A stretch of 64,000 nt of DNA from positions 13,635,516-13,699,515 of the forward strand of contig NC_037260.1 of the NCBI RefSeq assembly GCF_000002425.4, in the 5' to 3' direction. A program made the position numbers and the translations under genes. The DNA comes from Physcomitrium patens (lineage: Eukaryota; Streptophyta; Bryopsida; Funariales; Funariaceae). A model generated the notes under the pieces. The model was not told the origin of the DNA and ran no database searches. It saw nothing but the letters and a program-made list of their open reading frames with translations. Position 1 is the first letter of the stretch. Each line of letters begins with the position of its first letter. Of the stretch, positions 32,851 through 43,802 are shown in pieces.

Positions 32851-33391
32851 TGTTAAGGACATCAATCTCGAAGAAAGATAATCCTCAATACACTCTTGTG
32901 TCACTAAAAAAAACTAGAAAGTCATTCAAAGATGATATAATATTGAATTAGAATGGCTATTGCCAAAAAAAGAAGAATAAAAAATCTTGAAAGAAGATTG
33001 ACGACTAAAAAAGTATTGATAGGAGTGAAGAAGGCTTCACTCTTGCCTCTATATATATTCTTAACTAGGAGCTATGTAGCAATGTCCTACAGGACTTCTA
33101 AAACATGTTGACTTTGCAAGACACGTATCTTAACTTGCAAGGTAAGTTTTTTATATGTGCCTTACATAGTTAGTTTATTTTATAACCTACTAGCATGTGA
33201 TTAATTTATTGACTAAGTTTCTAATCTATCAATCAACTATAAATACATGTAAAATTAAAGCAGCATCTATGAAGCTTTTAGAAAGCTTTTCTAAAATATA
33301 TTATAAAATTAATCTATTTTTATCTACTTTTATTTATTTTTATCTAATAATATAGATATTTATTAGAGTATGTATAAATATCTATGATACA
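32851..33391 (-). mobile_element. 3' LTR of chromovirus E3 (minus), 541 bp
   Basis: On the minus strand it runs from TGTATCATAGATATTTATAC to GATGTCCTTAACA. It matches the E1 and E2 LTRs throughout, including the AGTGAAGCCTTCTTCACT hairpin (33025-33043) and the TATA-like stretch next to it. It follows the E3 extra ORF in the correct order for a 3' LTR. Confidence 0.82.
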
Positions 33392-33665
33392 AGGAATAAT
33401 CATCATGTATTGATGAAATCCTAGATGCAATAAATTATATTTGCCACATATTTTAATCTTTGTTCTCTTCAAAAATAGTTGATAGGTCCTCTCATCTATT
33501 GATCATGTCTCACACTAGGATGAGAAGACCACCCTATTATTTGATCATTGTTAAAGCCTTCATAACTTCAAAAAAACTTTTGGAATACCATCAAGAGTTG
33601 TTCCTACTTCTAATAAAATGACCAAATATTGAGAGTCTCTTCTAAGGTTGTGATATCAAATACGT
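33392..33665 (-). pseudogene. Extra small ORF of chromovirus E3, 3' part (minus)
   Basis: The sequence is the counterpart of 2680-2979 in E1 on the opposite strand, with pieces such as HVLV-ETWSINR and the CTAGAAGTAGGAACAA block (33603-33617). It is broken from its 5' part (35573-35800) by LTR-I copy I2. It is more decayed than in E1 or E2. Confidence 0.55.
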
Positions 33666-35572
33666 TGTCGTAATGTGTGAAGTCTTGCTTGAGAATGCTC
33701 CAAGCACCTGGTTGTAAAAGGAAGAATAGAAATTGTGATAACAAAATCCTAAATAGAATACTAACAATGCTCTAATTAGATTACAATAATGGTAAATAAA
33801 CGTAATCAAATTCAAAACAACTCAAAGAAATTTCAAACAAATAATAAAATTCTTAAAAAAATATTAGAGTGATCACAAATTTTATTCAAATATATGTCAA
33901 TTCAACCTTAATTTAATTCTAGTTAAAATCCTATTGAATTTCACTCAACTTTAGACCAAACCTAATTAAATCTTAAACCCTAATAATTCCTAAATCCTAA
34001 GTCAAATCCTAAACAAATCTTAAATTAAACCCTATTCTAAATTCTAAACCCTAAACCAAATCCTAAATCAAATCCTAAACCAAACCCTAATCCAACCCTA
34101 AATCCTAAACCAAACCCTAATCCAACCCTAAATCCTAAACCAAACCTTAAATCAAATCCTAACTAAATCCTAATCCAAACCCTAAATCAAATCCTAACCA
34201 AACCCTAAACCCTAATCCAAACCCTAATCCAACCCTAAACTCTAATCCAAATCTTAAATCCTAAACCAAACCTTAAATCAAATCCTAACCAAATCCTAGT
34301 CCAAACTCTAATCCAAATCCTAAATCAAATCCTAACCAAATCCTAAATCCTAATCTAAACCCTAATCCAAATCCTAATCCAATCCTAAACTCTAATCCAA
34401 ATCCTAAACCCTAAACCAAACCTTAAATCAAATCCTAACCAAATCCTAATCCAAATCCTAAATCAAATCCTAACCAAATCCTAAACCCTAATCCAAACCC
34501 TAAACCGAACCCTAGCCAAATCCTAATCCAAATCCTAGTAATTCCTATGACAGATTTAAACCTTCAATATCTAATGAATAAACCATTGATCTCAATTCAA
34601 AATTTTTACACTTCTTAAAAATCAAATTCAAAACAAGCAAATTTTTTTTGAAAAGGATCGGAGTTACCAAATTGACGAAAACCTCAAAAATGTGTTCGTG
34701 TGTTAGCCGGCCTCCTTCTCCAAACTTGTTGCCAACCTTCCTGAGCCAATTTCTCTTCTTTGCGCCGTTCGATTGGTTTCAAATTTCGCATGGACATAGA
34801 AAAACAAGTCTAATATCCTCTCACATAAGTTTTACTCCAATCCAATTAGTAGATTGCATGAAATCTTAGAAATCCTCACTGGACCTAAAATTCTACTTTC
34901 TGAGACCTTGACTCATTTAAACCTCAATATCTCTCAGTTCAACCATTAGATCAAGCTCAAATTTACAACAAGTATTCAACACAACTAAAAGAATTCACCC
35001 GTAGATCTACAACAAAACTCTCGAAATCACTCAAAACATAAATCCTATTTTATTTCATAAAATCCAAGTCATCCAAAAAGAAACTCAACTTTGCAAAGCT
35101 CTTACAAATTCATATCAACTCCAAATCATCCAAAATCAATGCCCATAGAGACCCTATTCAACCTTCTCTCCAACCCCACTCTTCGATCTGCCAAAGAATC
35201 CTGGAGTCGTCGTCGAGACTCGGTTTTGTGCCTCAGGGTCTGATTTCGACCCTGGTTCATAACCGGCCCTCTCTGGGTATCAATATCTAGTTTTTCTAAG
35301 TAATTTTTTTCTAGAATTTACTCTTAACTTTCTTCTAAAGATTCCTATATCATTTATTTTTCCAATCTACTTTGATTTGCCTTACTTATGGTACTACAAA
35401 GTAAGTAGAAGTCACCTTTCGAAAAGGCAGTATTGATACCTTTTAATTTTTCTACCCCTTTGGCTATTAACTATATTTCTAAGATAATTTTTTCTAATAC
35501 TTTGAACTAAGATCTCTTAAATTGTAATAATCTCCACACTCTTTCACCTATTAATCGTGATACATCATGACA
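33666..35572 (-). mobile_element. Solo LTR-I (copy I2), 1907 bp
   Basis: In plus orientation it runs from TGTCGTAATGTGTG to TACATCATGACA, with inverted-repeat ends. ACGT(T) is on both sides. The sequence interrupted is the E3 extra ORF (TGG-TAT-CAC-GAC block), which rejoins cleanly. GC is higher than around it, and ends and body are better kept than in I1, so it is younger. Its 3' half shares GATTTCGACCCTG and the neighbouring bases with the Gy-G LTR (17291-17303), so LTR-I probably belongs to the Gy-G group, read on the minus strand. Confidence 0.82.
33950..34545. repeat. Telomere-like CCCTAA / CCTAAA array inside LTR-I copy I2
   Basis: About 590 bp of units such as AAACCCTAA, AATCCTAA and AACCAAACCCTAATCC. 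Near 34080-34150 a 30-bp unit is repeated exactly (AAACCAAACCCTAATCC plus AACCCTAAATCCT). Near 34138, 34265 and 34410 a longer block recurs. It resembles the plant telomere repeat CCCTAAA but is not a perfect heptamer array. Confidence 0.9.
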
Positions 35573-36097
35573 ACGTTGTACCTCGCCATTTATTTGAGGA
35601 AGGACATATCATTCTTCAGGATCTTCATTTCATTACGTTGTCTTAAAAATTGTGACAATTGCAATATCTTGTTTGGTAAGTTAGCAAATGAAAGTTCTTC
35701 AGTTGAATCTATTGATTATTGATTCTTTATTTCTTTAATACCATAAATATACAAAAGCTATAAAAAAAGATAAAAGTAGAGTGCAATCTTTTTTTGATCT
35801 TGTTTCTTTTATAGCAAAGATTTGTTATACTTCATCTTGGTTTTGATGGATGTTATCAATGAAAAGCTTGAATTCTCTTTGCCGCATTTGTAAGTTTCTT
35901 TACTAGCTTTCATATGTATTTATTAATATCATATCTATACCAATGAATAAGATCTTCCAACCTATTTCATTGCCATCTTGAATCTAAAACTTTTTCTACC
36001 TTGAATTTTTTTATTATTATCCATTTTTATAGGAAGAGTAGCATTTATTTTTTTCTTAAGATATTCACTATTTTATATGGCTCAAGAAGAGCCATAT
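35573..36097 (-). pseudogene. Chromovirus E3: extra ORF 5' part and chromodomain (minus)
   Basis: On the minus strand from 36030: KMDNN, then the chromodomain (FKVEKVLDSRWQ, EDLIHWYRYDINK, LVKKLTNAAKRIQAFH; about 35830-36010), followed by the leader of the extra ORF (RINNQ-stop-IQLKNFHLLTYQTRY) near 35700. Same order as E1 and E2. The upstream integrase is separated by LTR-A copy A3. Confidence 0.75.
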
Positions 36098-37471
36098 TGT
36101 CATATAACTTGATTTGTAATTTAAAAATACAGAGGATATATAGCTATAGAGAGATTAATTTTAACTTATTAGCTAAGTTTAAATAAGTGATTTATTCTAC
36201 CTTTCACTTATATATAAAGTCTTAGTTTTTAAAATCTCTTCACTCAATATAAAATTCCTAAATTTTAGAAAAATCCCTCAAAACATATTTTTCTTACAAA
36301 AAATTTCTTCTTCTCAAATTTTAGAAATTCATATCTTTTGATCCAACTATTTAGTTTCTTTCAATTTTTTAAATAGTATAGTACTTATCCTTAAACTTCA
36401 CCACATAAAAATTTAATTGTAAATTTACTACTAATCTTTTGGTATCTTAGATATCCTAGTAAGTGCTCTAAATCCTAATCTACAAGCATCCAAGTACTAA
36501 TTTATTTATATCTTACAAATCCAAAATTTACATACCATAAAATTTAAAAATAAAATTTAATAATATGATTATACATATTTTTAGAAACTTTTGCCAAAAA
36601 TTTATCAAATTTCTCAAGATATAGCTCAAAACACAACCACTAGTATATCAAGTCACTTATTACCCTTAGTTTTAAAGCATTGACTTCAACTTCCAATATC
36701 TCTTTTATTTCAACTTAGAATTCATTAAGTAGTATGCAAAAAATGTAGTTAAAAAAGTTTTCTTTTTAACTCCAATCACCAATCTTTCATTACTTTTTGC
36801 ATGTGTGCATTATGTTCAAAAGTGTGATAGCAGGTACGAAATCATCACCTTAATTTTTAGTGCCCATATCTCTTTTAAATAAATTCCAAATTATATAAAA
36901 TTTATAGCAAAATCATAGACAAAAATCTAAAATTACTGATTCTAGCATCCAAAGTTCGAATGGAATTGAAATAGTAACCCTAATCCTTGATAAGGCCTCA
37001 AGCAACCTCCTTAAAGTCCATTGGACATGATTTTTGGCCAATTGGGATGGAGATATTTATCATCTTTTTCCATTCATCCATATGGATATGCTAACTTCTA
37101 CTTTTGCTACCAAGACCCTTCTCCAATTCTTTTTCTAATAAGATTTATATAATATATGTCCTAATTATCAAATAAAAGAAATAAAATAAGACTTTAAGAA
37201 TTACTAATGTCTAATAAAGGTGATGTTTAATATATAAAAGTTACTATCAACCAAAATTAATCTTAAAAGCCAATATCAAAATAAAATAAGTTATATAAAT
37301 TCTAATGGTAGTTCTTTTAAACACCCTCCTTCTAAAGTAGTAATCTAATTATATTCTACAATCAATTAAAATCCACTTATTTAGCTCTTACCATGTTATT
37401 TAGTAAATTATATATTAAATATATAAACACAATATTTTCATATGGTGGCAGATCTATAATATAATAATACG
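36098..37471 (+). mobile_element. Solo LTR-A (copy A3), about 1374 bp
   Basis: It starts TGTCATATAACTTGATTTG and ends near AATAATACGA. It aligns over its length with A1 (148-1482) but is more decayed. It splits the E3 integrase tail between HLI and the SLLEPY motif. Flanking CATAT and AATAT are compatible with a target duplication. The shared LTR frame is open here for all but its last codons (near 36740-36900). Confidence 0.78.
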
Positions 37472-37856
37472 AAATATGAGGTGGATCTTTATAGACTTCA
37501 ATAGATATAATTGATAAGTAATAGCATTGACTTGTTCAGTAATAAGAAAAGGTCAAAGCCTATGGTAGTTCAACATATCATAAGCACAATAGTCTTGATA
37601 TTGTGACAAAGTACCTTGTCACCTATGTTGAATTGTGATTATTCCTTGCAATAGGCATTAGCATTAATCTTTTGTTATTCTTAAGCTCATTTTATTTGCA
37701 CCTTCATTGTTGCATATAGCTTTAATAAATAATTTCTTAAATCTTTTGTCAAGGATTATCATTTTTTGAAAATTCAATAGCATCAAGTCATAGATGGTAA
37801 TCATAATTGACAAAAAAGGATTTTTTTTAGATGGAAGAATATATCAAATTATTGTA
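37472..37856 (-). pseudogene. Chromovirus E3 integrase C-terminal domain (minus)
   Basis: Minus-strand pieces: LLKLYATMKVQIK, EQQKINANAYCKE, SQFNIGDKVLCHNIKTI, then the H-ISR-S-KIHLI run leading to the LTR-A insertion. These align with KINADVYRKE and KVWLLHRNIKTT in E1. Order and spacing are as in other chromovirus copies. Confidence 0.75.
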
Positions 37857-39106
37857 TGTTTTTGGGATAGAGAGAATTTACCTCAAGAAAGTGCTGGGCT
37901 TCTGACTGCTATTAAATGCTCAATTAAGTCTAAGATATAAAAGTATCAAGTTTATATATATAGTATTTTTTTTTAGGGCAATTAAATCAATACATAAGCC
38001 AAGTACAAAAAAAACACCCAAATATATGATAAAGTATCTTAAAATCTTATCTATCCTTATGAGAAATATTACCTGAACTTCAACAGTTTATATTTCATGA
38101 TTCGACTATCCAAAAAACCTAAAATTTTATATGAAGTATTAATATACTTTCAAAAACTACCACAAAAATATTCAACTAAAAATTCGTTAGAAATCTTGAG
38201 ATATCACCAAACCCCTAACAGTAGCTTTAAATCCTAGCTTACATACACCCACGAGCTAATTTCTTCATATCTCACAAAATAAGTACTTAAATACCATGAA
38301 ACTTTGATTTATAGCTTCTTAACCTAATAACTCACATTTTTAAAAATTTTAGGCCAAAAATTCATCCAAAAACTCAAGATATGGCTCCAACCATTACTAT
38401 CAACAAAATGACTCACTTACTACCTTTGAATTACATGTGTTGTCTTCAATGCCCTATAACTCCTTCATTTAGACTTAGAATTCATCAAAAAATATATGCA
38501 AAGTGTAGCTAAGAAAGTTTTCTCTTCAACTCCAGTTGCTAATCTTTCATTGCTTTCCGTATGCATATGTTATGCTTCAATGAGTGACAGTAGGTACAAA
38601 TTTGACACCTTAACTTTGAACACCTATATCTCCTTCAAAAAAACTCGAAATCATACAAACTCTTTATCCAAATTATATCCAAAATCCTGAACTTGCTGAA
38701 TCTAGCCTTCAAAGCTCGAATGACTTTGAAAGAGAAACCCTAATTCCTAATAAGTCCTTGGGCAGCCTTCTTGAAGCCAATTGGGTATGGCCTTCGACCA
38801 ATAGGAATGAATTTTTCCATTCCTTGCCTTCATCCAACCATGCCTTGCTTTCATCCCTCCTAATAAGCCTCCTAATAGTTTAGACTTCCATCTTTAGACT
38901 CCAACCTTCTCTTAAGTTTTATACTAAATATCTAAATCTTATATAATATAAATACTATAATTAAAATAGATAAATCTCCAAATAAATTTTCCTATATCAA
39001 ATCTCTTTAAATTTATTTACTAACCACTCTAATCTACATCAAGACTTACAAATATATTATATATCTAAATTAATTTTTACATGCTATAAGCAATTACAAT
39101 ATGACA
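37857..39106 (-). mobile_element. Solo LTR-C (copy C5, minus), 1250 bp
   Basis: On the minus strand it begins TGTCATATTGTAATTGC and ends TCCCAAAAACA. Flanks TTGTA (37852-37856) and ATGTA (39107-39111) are a 5-bp duplication with one mismatch. Same length as C1. It interrupts the E3 integrase. The shared frame is open on the plus strand (38496-38690, 64 codons). Confidence 0.88.
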
Positions 39107-39932
39107 ATGTAAACTTTGCTAATGGTAAAAAATTTGTCCAATCATCTTGATGATAGTTGATGGTATATCTCAAATACTATTCCAAAACCTGATTCATTAG
39201 TTCCGTTTGTCCATCAATTTGAGAATAAAAAGCTAAAAAGAGCTTTATATCTACCTTTAAAATATTGAAAAGGATTTTCTAAAATCTTGATATAAACTGA
39301 GTCTTTTTATCTAATATAATATCTTTTTGTTATTTATGATAGCCATAGATGTTGTTAAGAAAAAGCTTAGCCATTTTTTCATCTGTGATAGATTTTGTAT
39401 ACAATACAAAATGTGCCATCTTAGTAAAATGATCTATTACTAAAAATATAAAATTATATAAATCTGAAATTGGAAGATTTGTGATAAAATCCATAGAAAT
39501 AGAAAATTATAGTTGTTTTGGAATAAGTAATGGCTAAAATAGTCCATAAAATTGATGGCAAGGAGTTTTGGAACTTGAACAAATATTACATGATTGTACA
39601 AAGTCTTTGATTGCCTTCTACATTTGAAGCCACCAGAAATCTCTTGATATTAGCTCCAAAGTATTTTTATATTCAAAATATTTGAATGCAAAAAAATTAT
39701 GATGAATATGAAGAACAAGAAATCATGTCCCAGCTTTTGGAATGTATAATTGTCCTTCAAAATAAAGTAGGTTGTTCTTGAGCTCAAACTTAGAAGTAAC
39801 ATGAGACTTAGAAAAATTATTCTTAATATCATAGATAAGAGGATTAGAGGGCATACTTGATAAAATTTGCTTGATAAAGTTTGAATCGACAATCAATGTT
39901 GATTTTATTGCTCAAAAATGAAATTGCTCCAA
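39107..39932 (-). pseudogene. Chromovirus E3 integrase zinc finger and core (minus)
   Basis: Minus-strand landmarks: SKFELKNNLLYFEGQLYIP, LHIHHNFF (zinc-finger His pair), LELISRDFWW, SCNICSSSK (zinc-finger Cys pair), SISMDFITNLP with the first catalytic Asp, DHFTKMAHFV, EKMAKLFLNNIYGYH, IILDKKTQFISRF with the second Asp kept, and VDIKLFLAFYSQIDG. It is truncated at 39932 by insertion of the Gy-G element. Confidence 0.88.
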
Positions 39933-41194
39933 TGTCATGATGTAATACAATTATAGAATGAAAATATAATCAAAATTAAATATTTAATTAAATATCTAAT
40001 TATCTTGATTTAATAATAATTTAAGATATTTAAACATGGCTTTTATAAAAGCCTCTTAGTTTATTATCTTATCTTAATAGTTAGTAGATTAAAGGTTGGT
40101 TAGTAATTTTACCTCGTAGGTTATAGGAACTCTTTTATTACCTAAGAAAGACCATAAATTGATAAAATCAGGTAAGTAGAGGTTAATAATTAGCACAATT
40201 GGTACTAGGATTAAATTGAAGATAGGATTGGACTAAAAAATCCTTAAGATAGGTTAGATTGATACTTGGAGGTTGATCATTTGTAAAATAGGATCAAAAT
40301 TAGATCTTTGGCAACTAAAATAACCACTTAGGAAAAATTAAGATTTTATTTGAATTTTTGAGATAAGTATTTGAGATCTAATTTGGAGCTTGTTCCAAAG
40401 CCATAATGCTTGTTTTTTTAGGGTTTGTTTGGACTTTTCAATTTTTTTTTAAAGTCAAGGTTTTATATTAGTGATTTGAAATTTGTACTATACAATTAGA
40501 GCTAGTACTCTTAGCTAGTTCATGAATTTTGTTTCATACTTATAGTTCAAAATTTGAGAGTTCTTAGTTAATTAGGTATACTAAGTATTTGTGAATTTTT
40601 TTGATAATCTAATAGTGCAGTTTGGAGGTATCTTGTTTTGGTACACAAAGATATCGGAAGTTGGCTATTTGAGGTTGGATAGGGTTTCTATGATATTTAA
40701 AGATCTATTAGTTGAATCAAAAGAAAATTTGGCATGGTGTTAGAAGACTTGAAGATCAAGCTATACACCAATTTTGAATTGAAGTTAACAGTTGGAGAAG
40801 GAGAAATCACTGCTAAAATATTTGCATCAACTTTCAAGTTTGCCAACTTTTTCTCATGATTTGTAAATTGAATTGGGATGAATTCTTCTTAAACACATAG
40901 AAGATTTATACTGGTATTTGTATGCAATTTTTTTTCTAAATAAATAATTAGATTAGGAGCTATAGCTTGCTAAAGCTTATTGATTAGAGTTAAGATTTGC
41001 AAAGAAAATTCATAACTACCTACTTATGAAAGTAATAAGATAATTGGAGTTTGTATATGGTTGAATGAACTAAAAAGAGTGTTTTTAGGCACTTTGTATT
41101 GGATTTAAGTACTTTTGAATTATAAAACATAATTGTAAAACATAATGCCACCTTCCTTAGTCAGATGTCTAGTACATTTTTAAATAGAATGACA
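39933..41194 (+). mobile_element. 5' LTR of the complete Gy-G element, 1262 bp
   Basis: It starts TGTCATGATGTAATAC and ends near AATAGAATGACA. It pairs with the 3' LTR at 47792-49081 in the same orientation. TCCAA precedes the 5' LTR and TGTAA follows the 3' LTR, a weak (3 of 5) target duplication, consistent with long decay. The two LTRs differ by many substitutions and small indels, so the insertion is old. Confidence 0.85.
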
Positions 41195-42342
41195 CACAAA
41201 CTCGGATATAAACAAGGGTATGTACAAAGATATTTTTGGTGTAATGATGATTTCATTCTTAAATAGATTTTAGTGAATTCAATGAGATGGTGTAGCAAGA
41301 CATTGTTTATTCCAAAGATAGAAAAGTTCCATTAAAGGATTCTAGTAATCTTCTCTAAACCAACTTTGATAATGGTGGTTTGAAAGTATTGGTTAAAGAT
41401 TATTTTGTAAAACATGGGGTTACAAAAATAGAAGTTGCAAGTTATGGAACTAGGATGGATAATGATGGCAAAAAAAATTTTATTGAAAATATTCAATTAA
41501 GTGGACCTTGGTCTTTTGCCATTGCTATAATGTAAAAAGAGAAGATGCTACAAAAAGCTTTATTGAAAATTGCTGCAATAATTTGTGGTGTTATGGGTTG
41601 GGGGGATCTTAAAGAAGCTTTATCAGTACATGCATATATTACTAAAAGTTAATATGAAGTTTTAAAGAATAGAAGAGAAGAAATTTTGATGATATAAAGA
41701 AAGAAAATTCTTCCAAGAGGCAAATTTGAGGAGATAAGGCTCATTAAGTAGCTTCACAAGTATTGCCTATAAAAGATATTTCAACAATATTAGAAGAAAA
41801 AATAAAAAAAATAAAAGATAAAGGTAAATTGATAACTTACAAATTGCTCTCTAATATTGAAGCGGCATCAAATTTAAAGGGAGTGCTTAAGGAACATGTG
41901 ATAAATGCTAAGGTTGAGTTTATATTGAAGGAAACTTTGGAAATTACTAAGAAAGAATTTGGTGATGTTATTATTGATAACATTAATCAAAAGAAGTAAT
42001 TAATGGAAGAAGCTAGATTAAATCATGCTATTAATACACACATATATGAATATAAAAAAGATGAATTTAAAAATTATTACAAATAATCAACAAATCAAAG
42101 GAGGAGTTATAATCAAAGAATACATTTTGATAATCAAAATAATAAAGATAAAGAGGTTTCAAGTCATTATATTTGAAAGCATTGAGCTAAAGCAACTACA
42201 GAGGCATTAGTGAAGATTGGAGATATGTGTGGTGCCTAGGAAAATCATTTATTTTAAATTTTGTAGAAATAGATTAAGAAAGATCTGAAGAAGAAGTTGT
42301 TAAGTAAGAAGATAGGAGATAAACAATGAATTAAGAATATAG
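41195..42342 (+). pseudogene. Gag of Gy-G
   Basis: Readable pieces: ENIQLSGPWSFAIAI, QKALLKIAAIICGVMGWGDL, EALSVHAYIT, then an open stretch 41763-41999 (DISTILEEKIKKIKDKGK, LLSNIEAASNLKGVL, VEFILKETLEITKKE). The charged helical end suggests a coiled coil. I cannot find a CCHC zinc knuckle. The frame breaks at 42343, where element H is inserted just before the protease. Confidence 0.6.
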
Positions 42343-42660
42343 TGTTAGAAGACTGAAGAGAAGGTCAAAATCCCGAAGATGGTTATCTTGAAGATCTTCG
42401 GAAATTTACATTTGGAAGATGACCTTCAAACAGACCTTCGACCTTCGAGATTAGCTATCTTCTAGATTTTACACTTAGTAGGATAGAGTTAGAGTTTATT
42501 GGAGAAAACCTTTTTGTACATTTTCCGAAGGCAAAGGACCTTCAACCCATTTCCTAAAGGAAGATGAGCTAGTCCAAAGACCAGAAGTTAGGAATTATTG
42601 GTAAGCTCTTCAAGCGAAGGATCGCAGATTCATAGCGACAGGAATCGCAGACTTAGAGGA

Positions 42661-43110
42661 TGTGGATTTCGTGCAGTCACCAAAAGGGAAACGTAAGAGC
42701 GGAGCTATAACCACGACACGCAAGAAACGAAGGCAGCAACCCGAAGATGTGCCCTCGGATCAGACAATTCGGATGGATGGGCAGGACCAACCTGAAGATG
42801 AGGTCGTTTCTCACCCGCATGTGCAGGAAACTGAAGGTGAGAAGAGCGGAGGTGCCTTTCGAAGGGCCTTCGAAAGAGCCACAAAGAGCAGGACGTTCGG
42901 AAGCAACTTCAGAAGCAATCCCACATGGAGATCAAAGATTTGAAGGCCTTCAACTAGCGAGCTGAAGGAACTCTGGAACGGGCTAGGAAGATCGATGAAG
43001 AATGGAAGGTGGCAGTAGTAGCGACACAGAAGGCTCTTGAGAATCTTTTAAGAGTCTCAGTTGACACATTTTTTACTAAGACAGAAGGTACTGGACCTTC
43101 ACGTACTTAG
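42661..43110 (+). pseudogene. Short ORF relic inside insertion H
   Basis: From ATG at 42662: MDFVQSPKGKRKSGAITTTR, a basic KKRR stretch (possible nuclear localisation signal), then acidic and Gln-rich sequence, to about 42880 (GGAFRRAFERAT). A frameshift leads to another frame continuing HMEIKDLKAFN, one TAG, then LERARKIDEEWKVAVVATQK and ALENLLRVSVDTFFTK, a helical, charged, coiled-coil-like end near 43080. About 150 codons in total. It may be the N-terminus of a gag-like protein. I do not recognise it. Confidence 0.45.
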
Positions 43111-43213
43111 TAAAACAGACCTTCGACCTTCGAGATTAGTGTATCCACAGTTATAACAGATTTCAGTTAGTTAGTTAGAGGTAGGTAGTTAGACCTTTCC
43201 GAACTGGAGTAGT

Positions 43214-43223
43214 ATAAATAGAG
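43214..43223 (+). promoter_or_regulatory. TATA box candidate in insertion H
   Basis: TATAAATAGA, a canonical plant TATA motif, about 590 bp before the element end, in a GC-richer setting where such a match is less likely by chance than elsewhere in this window. Confidence 0.5.
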
Positions 43224-43802
43224 AGGGATCTGAGGAAATCAGGATCCTTTGTTCCAGTGGCTGTAGCTATTGAAGGTTGAATTCAGATTTCCTCGTCGAT
43301 ACTCTGAGACTCAAGCAGCTTGGTGCTCATCTCTTTTGGTAGTTGAAGCTCTGTGGGAGTAAGTCCCTGTACACAGTGAAGATCCTTGTCTTGGAGGCAA
43401 GAGTAGTTGTGTGGCATCCATAGTAGCATTGAAGGTAGCACACTTCGAGGAAGGTGTTATTTCCTTGCAGTAGACTGCCAAATCGAGAGGACCTGCCTTC
43501 AGATTGAGTTTCTGAGCTCGGAATAAAGTGATCATCCATCTCAAGAGACTTTGTTTCATTCCAGATAAGAGAGGATTTGAGTAGAAAAACTAGAAGATTG
43601 TGTATCTGAAGACCTGTTTAGAACTGGCCTTCAACTCGTTGGGTTATGTCTATCACCCAGGAGTCTAAACTAAGAGTGAAGTGACTGAATGAAGAAGATG
43701 TGGCATATTTGCAAGCTATTTGAGATCTTTGACCATTTTCCTCGTGGGATCGACCTGTATTCACCATATACCTACAATCTTGTGGTTTTGTGAGTCTTTA
43801 CA

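Larger units (their letters stand above)
42343..43802 (+). mobile_element. Insertion H: young LTR-like non-autonomous element, 1460 bp
   Basis: It begins TGTTAGAAGACTG and ends GAGTCTTTACA. ATA(T)G on the left and ATATG on the right restore GAA-TAT-ATG-GAT of the host gag/protease frame, so a 5-bp duplication with one lost base fits. It is much richer in G and C than everything around it and has little decay. An ACAGACCTTCGACCTTCGAG block is present twice (about 42435 and 43110), a TATA-like TATAAATAGA lies at 43214-43223, and a short ORF relic lies between (42661-43105). It could be a solo LTR carrying sequence, or a small element with terminal repeats lost. Confidence 0.72.

Noticed and set aside
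33950..34545. True interstitial telomere
   Set aside because: Units are mixed variants rather than perfect CCCTAAA heptamers, and the array lies inside an LTR with a counterpart in a second copy.
34648..34869. 73-codon open frame as a possible gene
   Set aside because: It lies wholly inside LTR-I copy I2 and is not kept in I1.
42662..42943. Histone-like or ribosomal host gene from the basic N-terminus
   Set aside because: The basic stretch is short, the frame ends without a domain, and the whole lies inside insertion H with target duplication.
43311..43559. Overlapping open frames of 82 and 70 codons on the minus strand in H
   Set aside because: They are antisense to the presumed transcript of H, without recognisable features or conservation evidence.
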